From: Actinomycetes bacterium
Lineage (GTDB): Bacteria; Actinomycetota; Acidimicrobiia; Acidimicrobiales; Palsa-688
Length of the DNA stretch: 13,161 nt
Direction of reading: 5' to 3'
NCBI GenBank assembly: GCA_021815935.1
Contig: JAKAZH010000031.1
Coordinates: 1-13,161 of the forward strand
The notes beneath the pieces are model-generated. The model made no database searches, was not told the origin of the DNA, and saw nothing but the letters and a program-made list of their open reading frames with translations. This document shows, piece by piece, positions 7,084 through 13,161 of this stretch. Position 1 is the first letter of the stretch. The number at the start of each line of letters is the position of its first letter. A program made the translations under genes and the position numbers.

Positions 7084-7776
7084 CTAGGGCCTGGGAAGGA
7101 TCGACTCCACGACCTTGTGGCATCGACCCTCGATCGGGGGTGTGAAAGCGACGAGCAGGCGGCTCCCTTTCGGTGCGCGCGTGCGCAGCATCCCGGAGCG
7201 GTCCATCTCGCCGGCGAAACTCCGATCGAGGCACGGGAGCTCCCGCACATGTCCTTGCCACTCGAAGCGGGCGCCAAGGTAGGAGCCTTGCCTCACCAGG
7301 ACCACGGGATCGCCGGGGTCGACCACGGCGATAGACGGATGGTCGTTGCGGCGCTCCCAGAAGGGGATGGCCGTCGACGGGTTGTTGAGAAGCGGCCTGT
7401 CCTTCGGATGAAGCAGCGCCTTCAGCTTTCGCTCGCAGCGCCTGCCGGTGAGGCGGTCGACGACTTCGGGTGGTGTCTGGATGGCAACCGCTTCAGGCTG
7501 AGCCGGGTCCGGTAGCGTGTCGGCGTCGTCGTCGCCACCCAACGTGACCTCGACGACGTCATACGGTGAGAAACGCACCCCGAAAGGAAACGTCGCCCAA
7601 GCCCTCACCAGGGTTCCGGATTCGACGTCGATCCCTGCGCAGTGCCGGCTGTCGGCGGCGAGAAGCACCAGGCGAAGCGTCACGCCCGACTCGACGTTCA
7701 CCCTCGGCATCTCCTTGACAACAGGGCGGTAATCGGGGGCGGTGACCGCGCTGCCGCAGGGTGAGGTCCGGTCCAT
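7084..7776 (-). CDS. Unrecognised 230-residue protein downstream of the YyaL-type gene
   Basis: I do not recognise this family. It is a soluble, probably beta-rich protein with segments such as GVTLRLVLLAADS, GTLVRAWATFPFGVRFSPYDVVEVTLGG, an acidic stretch GGDDDADTLPDPAQPE, and a C-terminal half with many charged strands (HPSIAVVDPGDPVVLVRQGS). There is no signal peptide, transmembrane segment or catalytic signature that I can name. The reading frame stays open far upstream (to about 8646) inside the neighbouring gene, so the start must be chosen. ATG 7776 is preferred because the strong G/C third-position bias begins about there. Alternatives are GTG 7701, which has the best Shine-Dalgarno (AAGGAG at 7716-7711, nine bases away), and GTG 7818 next to an AT-rich -10-like element. 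The gene follows the YyaL-type gene by 86 bases on the same strand and may share its transcript. Confidence 0.75.
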   Translation of the reverse strand: MDRTSPCGSAVTAPDYRPVVKEMPRVNVESGVTLRLVLLAADSRHCAGIDVESGTLVRAWATFPFGVRFSPYDVVEVTLGGDDDADTLPDPAQPEAVAIQTPPEVVDRLTGRRCERKLKALLHPKDRPLLNNPSTAIPFWERRNDHPSIAVVDPGDPVVLVRQGSYLGARFEWQGHVRELPCLDRSFAGEMDRSGMLRTRAPKGSRLLVAFTPPIEGRCHKVVESILPRP

Positions 7777-7823
7777 GCTGGAGATCAACAGCCGGTCGGT
7801 TGCGATGGCAGAAGTCACGAGAT

Positions 7824-7829
7824 CTAATA
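7824..7829 (-). promoter_or_regulatory. Possible -10 element before the 7776 gene
   Basis: Reading leftward, TATTAG sits in an AT-rich island (AAGTATTAGAT) that stands out from its GC-rich surroundings between the YyaL-type stop (7863) and the next gene. It matches four of six TATAAT positions. No -35 is convincing. It could drive a leadered transcript or, with five-base spacing, a leaderless one from GTG 7818. Confidence 0.25.
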
Positions 7830-7862
7830 CTTGTCCCTGCGTCGTCGTGTTTGGTGGATGCT

Positions 7863-9902
7863 CTATCCGTTCAGGTCGGCCAGCTGGTTTGACAATGTCG
7901 AGACGTCGCTGGCCGGTACCCGGCAAGCGTAGTCGCGACAGACGTAGGCGCGGCCGTCGCGGGCCTCGTCGACGCGGCCCTCCCACAAGGGCGTGTCGAA
8001 AGGCTCGCCCCAAACGACGACCGCCGAAGGGACATATACGCCTCGCAGGGCAGCGAGGAGGTCCGGACGTGACCCGGAGATCACTACCTCCGTGATGCCC
8101 CCCCGGGCTAGGGTGGCGGCAGCTACCATCCCGGGAAAAGACATCGGGGATTTGTCGAGGGCCGGCCCCATCGAGTCGATCACCGTCCTCGCCCGATCCG
8201 ACAGGCGTGTCTCGCCGGTGATCGCTCCGAGGCGCAGCAGTGCGTTCGCCGCAACGGAGTTCGCCGACGGGAGCGCCCCGTCGTTGACGTCGAGGGGTGC
8301 CGCGATCAAGCGCTCCGCGTCGACGCCCGAGGTGGCAAACGCCCGACGCTCGTCGTCCCAGAACAGCTCCAGGAGGCCGTCCGCGACGTGGCGGGCATCC
8401 TCGAACCATCTGCTGTGCCCCGTTGCCTCCCCCAGGCGGGTGAATGCCTCCACCAGCCACGCGTAGTCGGATGCGAAGGCAAGGTGCCGGGCGGTCCCGT
8501 TCTGCCAGCTTCGCATCCAACGACCGCCGTCGTTTCGCGAGTTGGCGAGAAGGAAGGTCGCTACGAGCTCCGCTTCGCCCAACATCTGCGCATCTCCCGT
8601 CGCGGCGCCGCACTCGGCAAGGGCGGCCACCGCCATCGCGTTCCACTCTGTGAGCACCTTGTCGTCCAATCCCGGCCGGTTCCTGGCATCCCGGCGTGCC
8701 AGGAGCCTCCTGCGGCCCTCATCTACAGCTACGGGTCGTGCGAGCCAGTCGCCGGACGATGGCCACAGCGCCTCGTCGGTCCCGTTCGCCCGGGCGTGCT
8801 TGCGGGGCCGATGGAGGATGTTCGCTCCCTCCCAGTTGCCTGCCCCGGTCACGCCGTACCAGTCGGCCGTCTCGGGTCCGGCCACCTCCTCGACCTCGCC
8901 GTGGTCCCACACGTAGAACCTGCCCTCCACGCCATCGCTGTCGGCGTCCTCGGCCGAGGCGAACCCGCCCCCGGGCAGACGGACCGGAGACGTCATCAAG
9001 TATCGGAGCGTTTCGCGTAGGACCTGCAGGTAGGCGGGGCGTCGCGTTGCCTGCCAAGCGTGCAGGTAGAGGCGTGCGAGTAGCGCGTTGTCGTAGAGCA
9101 TCTTCTCGAAGTGGGGTACCAGCCAGGTGCGCTCCGTCGAGTATCGGGCGAACCCGCCGCCGAGATGGTCGTAGATCCCGCCTGCCGCCATGGCGTCGAG
9201 GGTCGTGGTGAGAGCGGCCATCATGTCGGGCCTGCCTGTAGCTACGGCCGCCTGCAGAAGCGCCTCCAGCATCGGAGGCTGCGGGAATTTTGGTGCTCTG
9301 CCGAAACCACCCCACTCCGGGTCGAATCGGGCCAGGAGCGCTTCCCCGGTGCGTTCCAGAAGCGCCGGATCGGAGCCGGCGGCAGGGTCCCCGCCGGCGG
9401 CCCAGCTCGCAGAGGGGAGCGAAGTCTGCGCGCGGACCGCTTCAGCGAGATGCGTGGCCGCATCGTCGAGCTCGGCGCGCTGGTTCGCCCAAAGCTCCCC
9501 GACTCTGTCGAGGAGCGCAAGGAACTGCGCTTTCGGGAAGTAGGTTCCGCCGTGGAACGGCCGAGCGTCGGGCGTGAGGAACACGGTCATAGGCCAGCCC
9601 CCGGAGCCTGTGATCGCCTGCACAGCGTCCATGTAGACGCTGTCGACGTCGGGGCGTTCCTCGCGGTCAACTTTGACGTTGACCATGAGGTCGTTCATCT
9701 TGGCGGCGACCTCGGCGTCTTCGAAGCTTTCGTGGGCCATCACGTGGCACCAGTGGCAGGCCGAGTAGCCGACGGAGAGCAGGATGGGTACGTTCCTGGT
9801 ACGGGCGGCCTCGAACGCTTCTGAGCCCCATGGGTACCAGTCGACCGGGTTGCCGGCGTGCTGGCGCAGGTAGGGGCTTGTTTCCTGGGCGAGGCGGTTC
9901 AT
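7863..9902 (-). CDS. Thioredoxin-domain protein, YyaL/SPATA20 type (DUF255)
   Basis: A 679-residue protein, full length for the family. It opens with [19 protein letters not shown] and VDWYPWG, then the thioredoxin-like domain with the redox-type motif SACHWCHVM (CHWC, 49-52), [12 protein letters not shown] and [12 protein letters not shown] with GGTYFP. From about residue 180 comes an alpha/alpha-toroid, six-hairpin glycosidase-like domain with [58 protein letters not shown] and [19 protein letters not shown]. The end carries [12 protein letters not shown]. The family is near-universal, but its biochemical role is not settled; both sugar-related and redox roles have been suggested. There is no signal peptide, so it is cytoplasmic. 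ATG 9902 is the family start; only a weak GCCGGAA sits ahead of it. It diverges from the ArsR-MMPL operon across 174 bases. Confidence 0.93.
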   Translation of the reverse strand: MNRLAQETSPYLRQHAGNPVDWYPWGSEAFEAARTRNVPILLSVGYSACHWCHVMAHESFEDAEVAAKMNDLMVNVKVDREERPDVDSVYMDAVQAITGSGGWPMTVFLTPDARPFHGGTYFPKAQFLALLDRVGELWANQRAELDDAATHLAEAVRAQTSLPSASWAAGGDPAAGSDPALLERTGEALLARFDPEWGGFGRAPKFPQPPMLEALLQAAVATGRPDMMAALTTTLDAMAAGGIYDHLGGGFARYSTERTWLVPHFEKMLYDNALLARLYLHAWQATRRPAYLQVLRETLRYLMTSPVRLPGGGFASAEDADSDGVEGRFYVWDHGEVEEVAGPETADWYGVTGAGNWEGANILHRPRKHARANGTDEALWPSSGDWLARPVAVDEGRRRLLARRDARNRPGLDDKVLTEWNAMAVAALAECGAATGDAQMLGEAELVATFLLANSRNDGGRWMRSWQNGTARHLAFASDYAWLVEAFTRLGEATGHSRWFEDARHVADGLLELFWDDERRAFATSGVDAERLIAAPLDVNDGALPSANSVAANALLRLGAITGETRLSDRARTVIDSMGPALDKSPMSFPGMVAAATLARGGITEVVISGSRPDLLAALRGVYVPSAVVVWGEPFDTPLWEGRVDEARDGRAYVCRDYACRVPASDVSTLSNQLADLNG

Positions 9903-10038
9903 TTCCGGCCACCCAGCCTGCCACTGTCCACCGCTGCAGACGTCTTTCTCAGGCCTACTTCGCTCATCTTCCCAGTTTGGCGCGTCATGACCCAGGAAGG
10001 GCCCCTCCCTTGAGGACCGTGATCCAAGTAGCCGAGTG

Positions 10039-10063
10039 ACAACTGTTACAACTACACAGTTGT
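10039..10063 (+). promoter_or_regulatory. Perfect 8-bp inverted repeat, candidate ArsR operator
   Basis: ACAACTGT (10039-10046) and its exact reverse complement ACAGTTGT (10056-10063) are separated by nine bases, so the two half-sites sit about 17 bp apart centre to centre. The repeat lies 13 bases before GTG 10077 in an AT-rich island within GC-rich DNA and would overlap the promoter: TTACAA at 10046-10051 and TGTAAT at 10071-10076 are possible -35 and -10 hexamers with a 19-base spacer. ArsR-family dimers bind such dyads and repress by blocking polymerase. ACAACT also recurs as a direct repeat at 10048-10053. Confidence 0.7.
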
Positions 10064-10076
10064 TAAATGGTGTAAT

Positions 10077-10463
10077 GTGGCGGACGTGAGTTTGCCGAAA
10101 CCGCTTCCCGACGCCCTAGTCGAGCTGATCGCCCACCGCTTCAGGGTGCTGAGCGAGCCGACTCGGATTCATGTCCTCGACGCGCTGCGCGACGGCCCCG
10201 CAATGGGGGCCGACCTTCAGAGAGCCACCGGGGCCTCCCAGCAGAACCTGTCCAAACACGTCGGGATACTGCTCGAGGAAGGCCTCGTCAGACGCGTGAA
10301 GGAAGGCAACAGGACCTACTACTCGATCGCCGATCCAGACCTGTTCGAACTATGCGAGATGGTCTGCGGAAGCCTCCGCCGCCGGGTCGCCGAACTGGAT
10401 GCTCTTCTACCCGCCGACATCACAAACGGCGCTGATTCGATACAGAGAGTCGATCACCGATGA
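10077..10463 (+). CDS. ArsR-family transcriptional repressor
   Basis: A 128-residue winged-helix regulator. Residues about 13-107 carry the ArsR fold: [22 protein letters not shown], the recognition helix region [20 protein letters not shown], the wing [15 protein letters not shown], and a C-terminal dimer helix. The ELCVC-type metal motif of ArsR/SmtB recognition helices is absent. C93 and C97 (LCEMVC) lie in the C-terminal helix, so a non-arsenic signal, possibly thiol or metal based, is likely but unproven. GTG 10077 is the longest start without a clear ribosome binding site; GTG 10086 would fit a transcript beginning about 10083 from the TGTAAT hexamer and gives [15 protein letters not shown]. 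Its last base pairs overlap the transporter start as ATGA, so the two are translated together. It probably represses its own operon through the upstream dyad. Confidence 0.9.
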   Translation: MADVSLPKPLPDALVELIAHRFRVLSEPTRIHVLDALRDGPAMGADLQRATGASQQNLSKHVGILLEEGLVRRVKEGNRTYYSIADPDLFELCEMVCGSLRRRVAELDALLPADITNGADSIQRVDHR

Positions 10464-12652
10464 GCGTCGCCGAAGTTTCTACCCGCCCGTCGACAAACCG
10501 ATCGGTGTCTGGCGAACCGGGCTTGATGTACCGACTCGGGACCTGGACCGCCACGCATCTGCGGATCGTGCTACTGGCCTGGGCCGTGGTAATCGTCGCC
10601 TTCGGATTTTTCGCCCTCCGAGTCCAGTCCGTTCTAGCGGGGGCGGGCTGGCAGGATTCGACGTCGCAGTCGGTCGAAGCCCGCAACGTGATCCAGCGGG
10701 ACTTCCACGGCCTCGGTGCAAGCGCCCTGCAAGTCGTCGTCGTCGACCGTACCGGCCCGATCAGTTCCGACCCGCCCGCCCGAGCTGTCATAGCCAAGGT
10801 CACAAGCCTTTTGCGGGCTGATCCGGCAGTTTCCGCCGTGGTCGAACCGCAGCCGGGGGTGTCAATTTCGTCTGACGGACGGACCGGGATTATCACCGCC
10901 GGCGCTGCGGTCGGCTCGAACGCCATGGTAACGGCAGCTGAGCACCTGGCTGGCCCGATAGGCCGTGCCGGCACCGGCACCGTGAGCGCCACTCTCACCG
11001 GCGACAGCGCCCTTTGGGCGAACTTCAACTCGGTAAACCATTCGGCGATGATGCGCTCTGAGATGCTGTCATGGCCAGTCACCATCGCGATCCTGGCCGT
11101 CGCCTTCGGCAGCCTGGTCGCGGCCGGCCTACCCCTCATGCTTACAATGGCCGGACTGCTCGTCGCTGCCGGTGCCCTCGTGCTGGCCAACAAGATCGCC
11201 CCCGTGTCCATATGGGCGCTGAACTTCGCGCTCATGTTCGCGTTGGCCCTTGGCATCGATTACGCCCTGTTCCTGGTCGTGCGTTTCCGGGGCGCCATGC
11301 ACCGCCGCAACGCCATCCCCGGCGATCGGGCTGCGGCGACCGCGTCGGTTGGCGAAGCAATGGCCACCGCCGGCAAGGCTGTTGCTTTTTCCGCACTGAC
11401 CGTCCTCGCATCCCTTGCCGCTATCCTTCTCGTGCCCAGTCCCGCCTTCCGTTCTATGGCACTCGGGATCATGCTCGCCGTGATCTCCGTCCTGGCCGCG
11501 ACCCTCACTCTGCTCCCAGCCGTGTTGGGCAAGCTTGGCACTCGCATCGACTCCGGCCGCGTCCTCGTCGGCCGGGGCCGCTCGCCCGACCAACCGCACG
11601 GCTACAAACTGGAGCAACGGCTCCACTCGTGGGGGCGCGCAGTCTGGCGGCACCCCCTGCCGGCCGGGCTGGCAGCGCTGGTCGTTCTCGGCCTGGCGGC
11701 CGCTCCCGTCATAGGGCTGCGCACCTCGATGCCGTCGATCACCATTATCCCAGCGTCGGCAAACGCCCGGATCGGCTACAACCAGGTCACCGACGCTTTC
11801 GGGCCCGGCGCTCCCGGCACCCTTCAGGTCGTCGTGCCGGCCTCCAGCCAAAACGCTGCCCTCGACGTCTTGTCGCGCACTCCTGGCGTGGCAGCAACGA
11901 TGCCCGGGCCGACGTCGGGCGGGTGGACGCTCGACCAGGTCGTGCCTACCTCCGGGCCGTCAACTCCGGCAACCGGGTCAACCATCGACCTCATCCGGCG
12001 CACCCTGCCCGCAGGTAGCCTCGTGGGAGGAGCAGCAGCTGAGAACTTCGACCTGCAGCACGCGCTTGCCAGCCGGACCCCTCTGGTGTTCGGTGTGCTC
12101 GCCGTCATCGGGTTCCTCCTGCTTCTTGTAGCGCTCGGCGCCCCGCTCGTTGCCTTGGCCGGCGTGGTGGTTACAGGCCTTTCGGTCGCCGGGGCGTTCG
12201 GGATCGCCCGGCTCATCTTCCAGGACGGCTATCTGTCCGGCTTGCTCAACTTCACGCCGCAAGGCTTCGTCGACGCATGGGGGCCGCTGTTCTTCGGGGC
12301 TATGGTCTTCGGTGTAGCGATGGACTACACCCTCTTCTTGCTGTCCGCCGCAAAGGAGCGCTACGAAACCCATCCCGACGCTGAACACGCCATGACCGGG
12401 TCGGTCGGCACCTCGGGCCGGGTCGTCATCTCCGCGGCGGCGGTGATGATCGCCGTGTTCTTGACTTTCGCCCTTTCAGGGCCGCTCGCCCCGAAAGAAA
12501 TGGGCGTCATCCTCGCTGTAGCTGTCGCCCTCGACGCCCTCGTCGTTCGACTCGTGTTACTCCCGGTTCTGCTCCGCCTGGGGCGCCACCACATGTGGTA
12601 TCGCCCCGCCTGGCTCAACCGGGTTCTGCCCCAAGTCCATTTCGCCCATTGA
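10460..12652 (+). CDS. MMPL-family (RND superfamily) transporter
   Basis: A 730-residue inner-membrane exporter with the MMPL layout: TM1 near 35-54, a large periplasm-side loop (about 55-203), TM2-6 (about 204-355), a basic cytoplasmic stretch, TM7 (about 402-420), a second large loop (about 421-545) and TM8-12 (about 546-708). The proton-relay Asp-Tyr pairs are present in TM4 (ALGIDYALFLVVRFR, D267-Y268) and TM10 (FGVAMDYTLFLLSAAKERYE, D622-Y623), as in MmpL3. Proteins of this family use proton motive force to export lipids, siderophores or hydrophobic compounds. Which one applies here cannot be read. ATG 10460 overlaps the ArsR stop by four bases, so the regulator and pump form one operon. 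There is no long cytoplasmic C-terminal domain, unlike mycobacterial MmpL3; the protein ends soon after TM12. Confidence 0.93.
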   Translation: MSVAEVSTRPSTNRSVSGEPGLMYRLGTWTATHLRIVLLAWAVVIVAFGFFALRVQSVLAGAGWQDSTSQSVEARNVIQRDFHGLGASALQVVVVDRTGPISSDPPARAVIAKVTSLLRADPAVSAVVEPQPGVSISSDGRTGIITAGAAVGSNAMVTAAEHLAGPIGRAGTGTVSATLTGDSALWANFNSVNHSAMMRSEMLSWPVTIAILAVAFGSLVAAGLPLMLTMAGLLVAAGALVLANKIAPVSIWALNFALMFALALGIDYALFLVVRFRGAMHRRNAIPGDRAAATASVGEAMATAGKAVAFSALTVLASLAAILLVPSPAFRSMALGIMLAVISVLAATLTLLPAVLGKLGTRIDSGRVLVGRGRSPDQPHGYKLEQRLHSWGRAVWRHPLPAGLAALVVLGLAAAPVIGLRTSMPSITIIPASANARIGYNQVTDAFGPGAPGTLQVVVPASSQNAALDVLSRTPGVAATMPGPTSGGWTLDQVVPTSGPSTPATGSTIDLIRRTLPAGSLVGGAAAENFDLQHALASRTPLVFGVLAVIGFLLLLVALGAPLVALAGVVVTGLSVAGAFGIARLIFQDGYLSGLLNFTPQGFVDAWGPLFFGAMVFGVAMDYTLFLLSAAKERYETHPDAEHAMTGSVGTSGRVVISAAAVMIAVFLTFALSGPLAPKEMGVILAVAVALDALVVRLVLLPVLLRLGRHHMWYRPAWLNRVLPQVHFAH

Positions 12653-12681
12653 TATCGCCCGGATCAGCCGACTACCAGCAC

Positions 12682-12702
12682 CACCGCTGAGGCGAAGCGG
12701 TG
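12682..12702 (+). terminator. Terminator-like hairpin after the MMPL gene
   Basis: CACCGCT (12682-12688) and AGCGGTG (12696-12702) form a perfect 7-bp stem with a 7-base loop, 29 bases after the transporter stop. There is no T-tract after it, which is common for actinobacterial hairpins but leaves its function uncertain. Confidence 0.4.
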
Positions 12703-12754
12703 CGGAGCGGAGCCAGTCCGGGTAGAGCCTGAGACACCAACCAAGGAGAAGCCA

Positions 12755-12868
12755 ATGAACTACACAAAGACGATCAAGCTGGACATCGGGCCGGAGGCTT
12801 CGGGTTCCCCAGTCACGAGTACTGCCGGATCGCTCCATCCCGCGCGGCATAAGTTGTCAGGTCTGTGA
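12755..12868 (+). pseudogene. Short ORF resembling the truncated start of a DUF302 protein
   Basis: ATG 12755 follows an excellent ribosome binding site (AAGGAG at 12743-12748, six bases away) and encodes 37 residues ending at TGA 12866-12868. The first eleven residues, MNYTKTIKLDI, look like the first strand of DUF302-domain proteins (from memory, M-x-Y-T-x-T-x-x-L/V-D). The rest (GPEASGSPVTSTAG...) does not. In another frame, from about 12796, GFGFPSHEYCRIAP recalls the GFGVLTEIDV block that normally comes about 15-20 residues later in that family. This would fit a gene stump with an internal deletion and frameshift. It could instead be a genuine small protein. Both readings rest on memory of the family, not on a search. 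Confidence 0.3.
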
Positions 12869-12900
12869 CTTTCGGCTCTGCCCATCGTAACTCTCGGCTC
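12866..12900 (+). repeat. Direct repeat, 22-bp period, upstream of the response-regulator gene
   Basis: TGACTTTCGGCTC (12866-12878) and TAACTCTCGGCTC (12888-12900) match at 11 of 13 positions; the core ACTnTCGGCTC differs only at its middle base. The 22-bp period is about two helical turns, placing both copies on the same DNA face, as expected for tandem binding of a response-regulator dimer or another activator. It ends four bases before the AGGAG ribosome binding site at 12905-12909. Confidence 0.5.
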
Positions 12901-12915
12901 GGGCAGGAGTTCCCG

Positions 12916-12933
12916 ATGGAGAACGAGAATTGA
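12916..12933 (+). other. Five-codon reading frame (MENEN) ahead of the response regulator
   Basis: ATG 12916 has a textbook ribosome binding site (AGGAG at 12905-12909, six bases away) but reads only M-E-N-E-N before TGA 12931-12933. It is in frame with the response-regulator start at 12937, with one CCT codon between the stop and that ATG. It may be a leader peptide with reinitiation, or the original N-terminus of the regulator interrupted by a nonsense change. Confidence 0.4.
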
Positions 12934-12936
12934 CCT

Positions 12937-13161
12937 ATGTCGAACATGGAACGACGCTCGCCAGCTCACATCAGGGTCGTTATTGGATCGAACGACGCCC
13001 AGTTGCGTTCCCTCCTCGGGAGGTCGCTGTCTGACGACGGGCGATTTCGTATCGTCGCCGAAGGCGCCGACGGCGAGGCGGTCGTCGCTGCGCCGCTTCG
13101 CTTCGACGTGGCTGTGCTCGACCTGTCGCTCCGAGGGCTTGGGATCCTCGGGGTTATCTCC
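12937..13161 (+). CDS. Response regulator, receiver domain (3' part outside window)
   Basis: 75 codons are visible, open to the right edge. The sequence MSNMERRSPAHIRVVIGSNDAQLRSLLGRSL begins a CheY-like receiver: strand 1 (IRVVIGSND) with D20 in the acidic pocket, where many family members have an Asp pair and this has N19-D20, then helix 1, strand 2 (FRIVAEGADGEAV), helix 2, and strand 3 VAVLDLSLRGLG with phospho-acceptor D62. It is the cytoplasmic output partner of a two-component system; the output domain lies beyond the window, and NarL-type DNA binding is a guess from the style of the receiver. Start ATG 12937 has no good Shine-Dalgarno of its own; ATG 12946 is an alternative. The best one nearby belongs to the in-frame MENEN stub upstream. 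It lies about 285 bases after the transporter. Confidence 0.8.
   Translation, partial: MSNMERRSPAHIRVVIGSNDAQLRSLLGRSLSDDGRFRIVAEGADGEAVVAAPLRFDVAVLDLSLRGLGILGVIS

Noticed and set aside
7081..7090. Palindrome GCCCTAGGGC at the convergent gene ends, considered as a bidirectional terminator.
   Set aside because: It has no loop and cannot fold as a hairpin; a CGCAA/TTGCG pair just beside it is only 5 bp with a 14-base loop. No terminator is supported here.
7777..8646. Apparent N-terminal extension of the 7084-7776 protein to 520 residues.
   Set aside because: The extra part is Arg/Gly-rich and lies out of frame inside the YyaL-type gene on the same strand, so it is a shadow and not a fusion protein.
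9111..9824. 237-codon plus-strand frame opposite the YyaL-type gene.
   Set aside because: It is antisense to the highly conserved thioredoxin and toroid motifs, with no family resemblance.
9996..10020. AAGGG/CCCTT inverted pair in the divergent region before the YyaL-type and ArsR genes.
   Set aside because: The arms are only 5 bp with a C-rich loop, and there is no relation to a promoter or terminator; it is within chance in GC-rich DNA.
12755..13161. Mobile-element or attachment-site origin of the region after the pump operon.
   Set aside because: There is no terminal repeat, transposase or integrase remnant or tRNA end, and base composition matches the rest of the window.

Overview
The window is GC-rich, densely packed and strongly GC-biased at third codon positions. 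It encodes a bacterial proteasome activator (Bpa), a DnaE1-type replicative polymerase whose PHP domain keeps every metal ligand, and start codons that sit just downstream of a TANNNT hexamer (leaderless style). Together these point to an actinobacterium that has a 20S proteasome. An Acidimicrobiia-like lineage is my guess and is inference only. I see no rRNA, tRNA, CRISPR array, transposase or phage gene, and no gene-free stretch longer than 300 bases.

Left block (1-6316): the C-terminal half of a CbiX-type sirohydrochlorin chelatase enters from the left edge and ends 4 bases from the tail of a convergent Rrf2-family regulator. The Rrf2 gene and a rightward cluster diverge from a gap of only 28 bases that carries two back-to-back leaderless -10 elements. 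The rightward cluster is an alkaline-phosphatase-superfamily phosphodiesterase, bpa and dnaE, separated by 4 and 12 bases, so it reads as one operon joining a phosphohydrolase, proteasome gating and chromosome replication.

Middle block (6317-9902): a rightward protein of unknown function (a GNAT-like fold is possible) converges on a leftward pair. That pair is an unrecognised 230-residue protein and, upstream of it, a full-length YyaL/SPATA20-type thioredoxin-domain protein.

Right block (9903-13161): a divergent region carries a perfect 8-bp inverted repeat just ahead of an ArsR-family regulator, which overlaps an MMPL-family exporter by four bases (ATGA). This is a compact regulator-transporter operon with a visible candidate operator. 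After the exporter come a terminator-like hairpin, a 37-codon ORF with an excellent ribosome binding site that looks like the stump of a DUF302 gene, an 11-13 bp direct repeat with a 22-bp period, a five-codon reading frame with a strong Shine-Dalgarno, and the start of a response-regulator gene that runs off the right edge.

Most of the window is ordinary actinobacterial housekeeping. The parts most worth a second look are the paired leaderless promoters at 1031-1060, the bpa-dnaE linkage, the ArsR operator, and the structured leader of the truncated response regulator.
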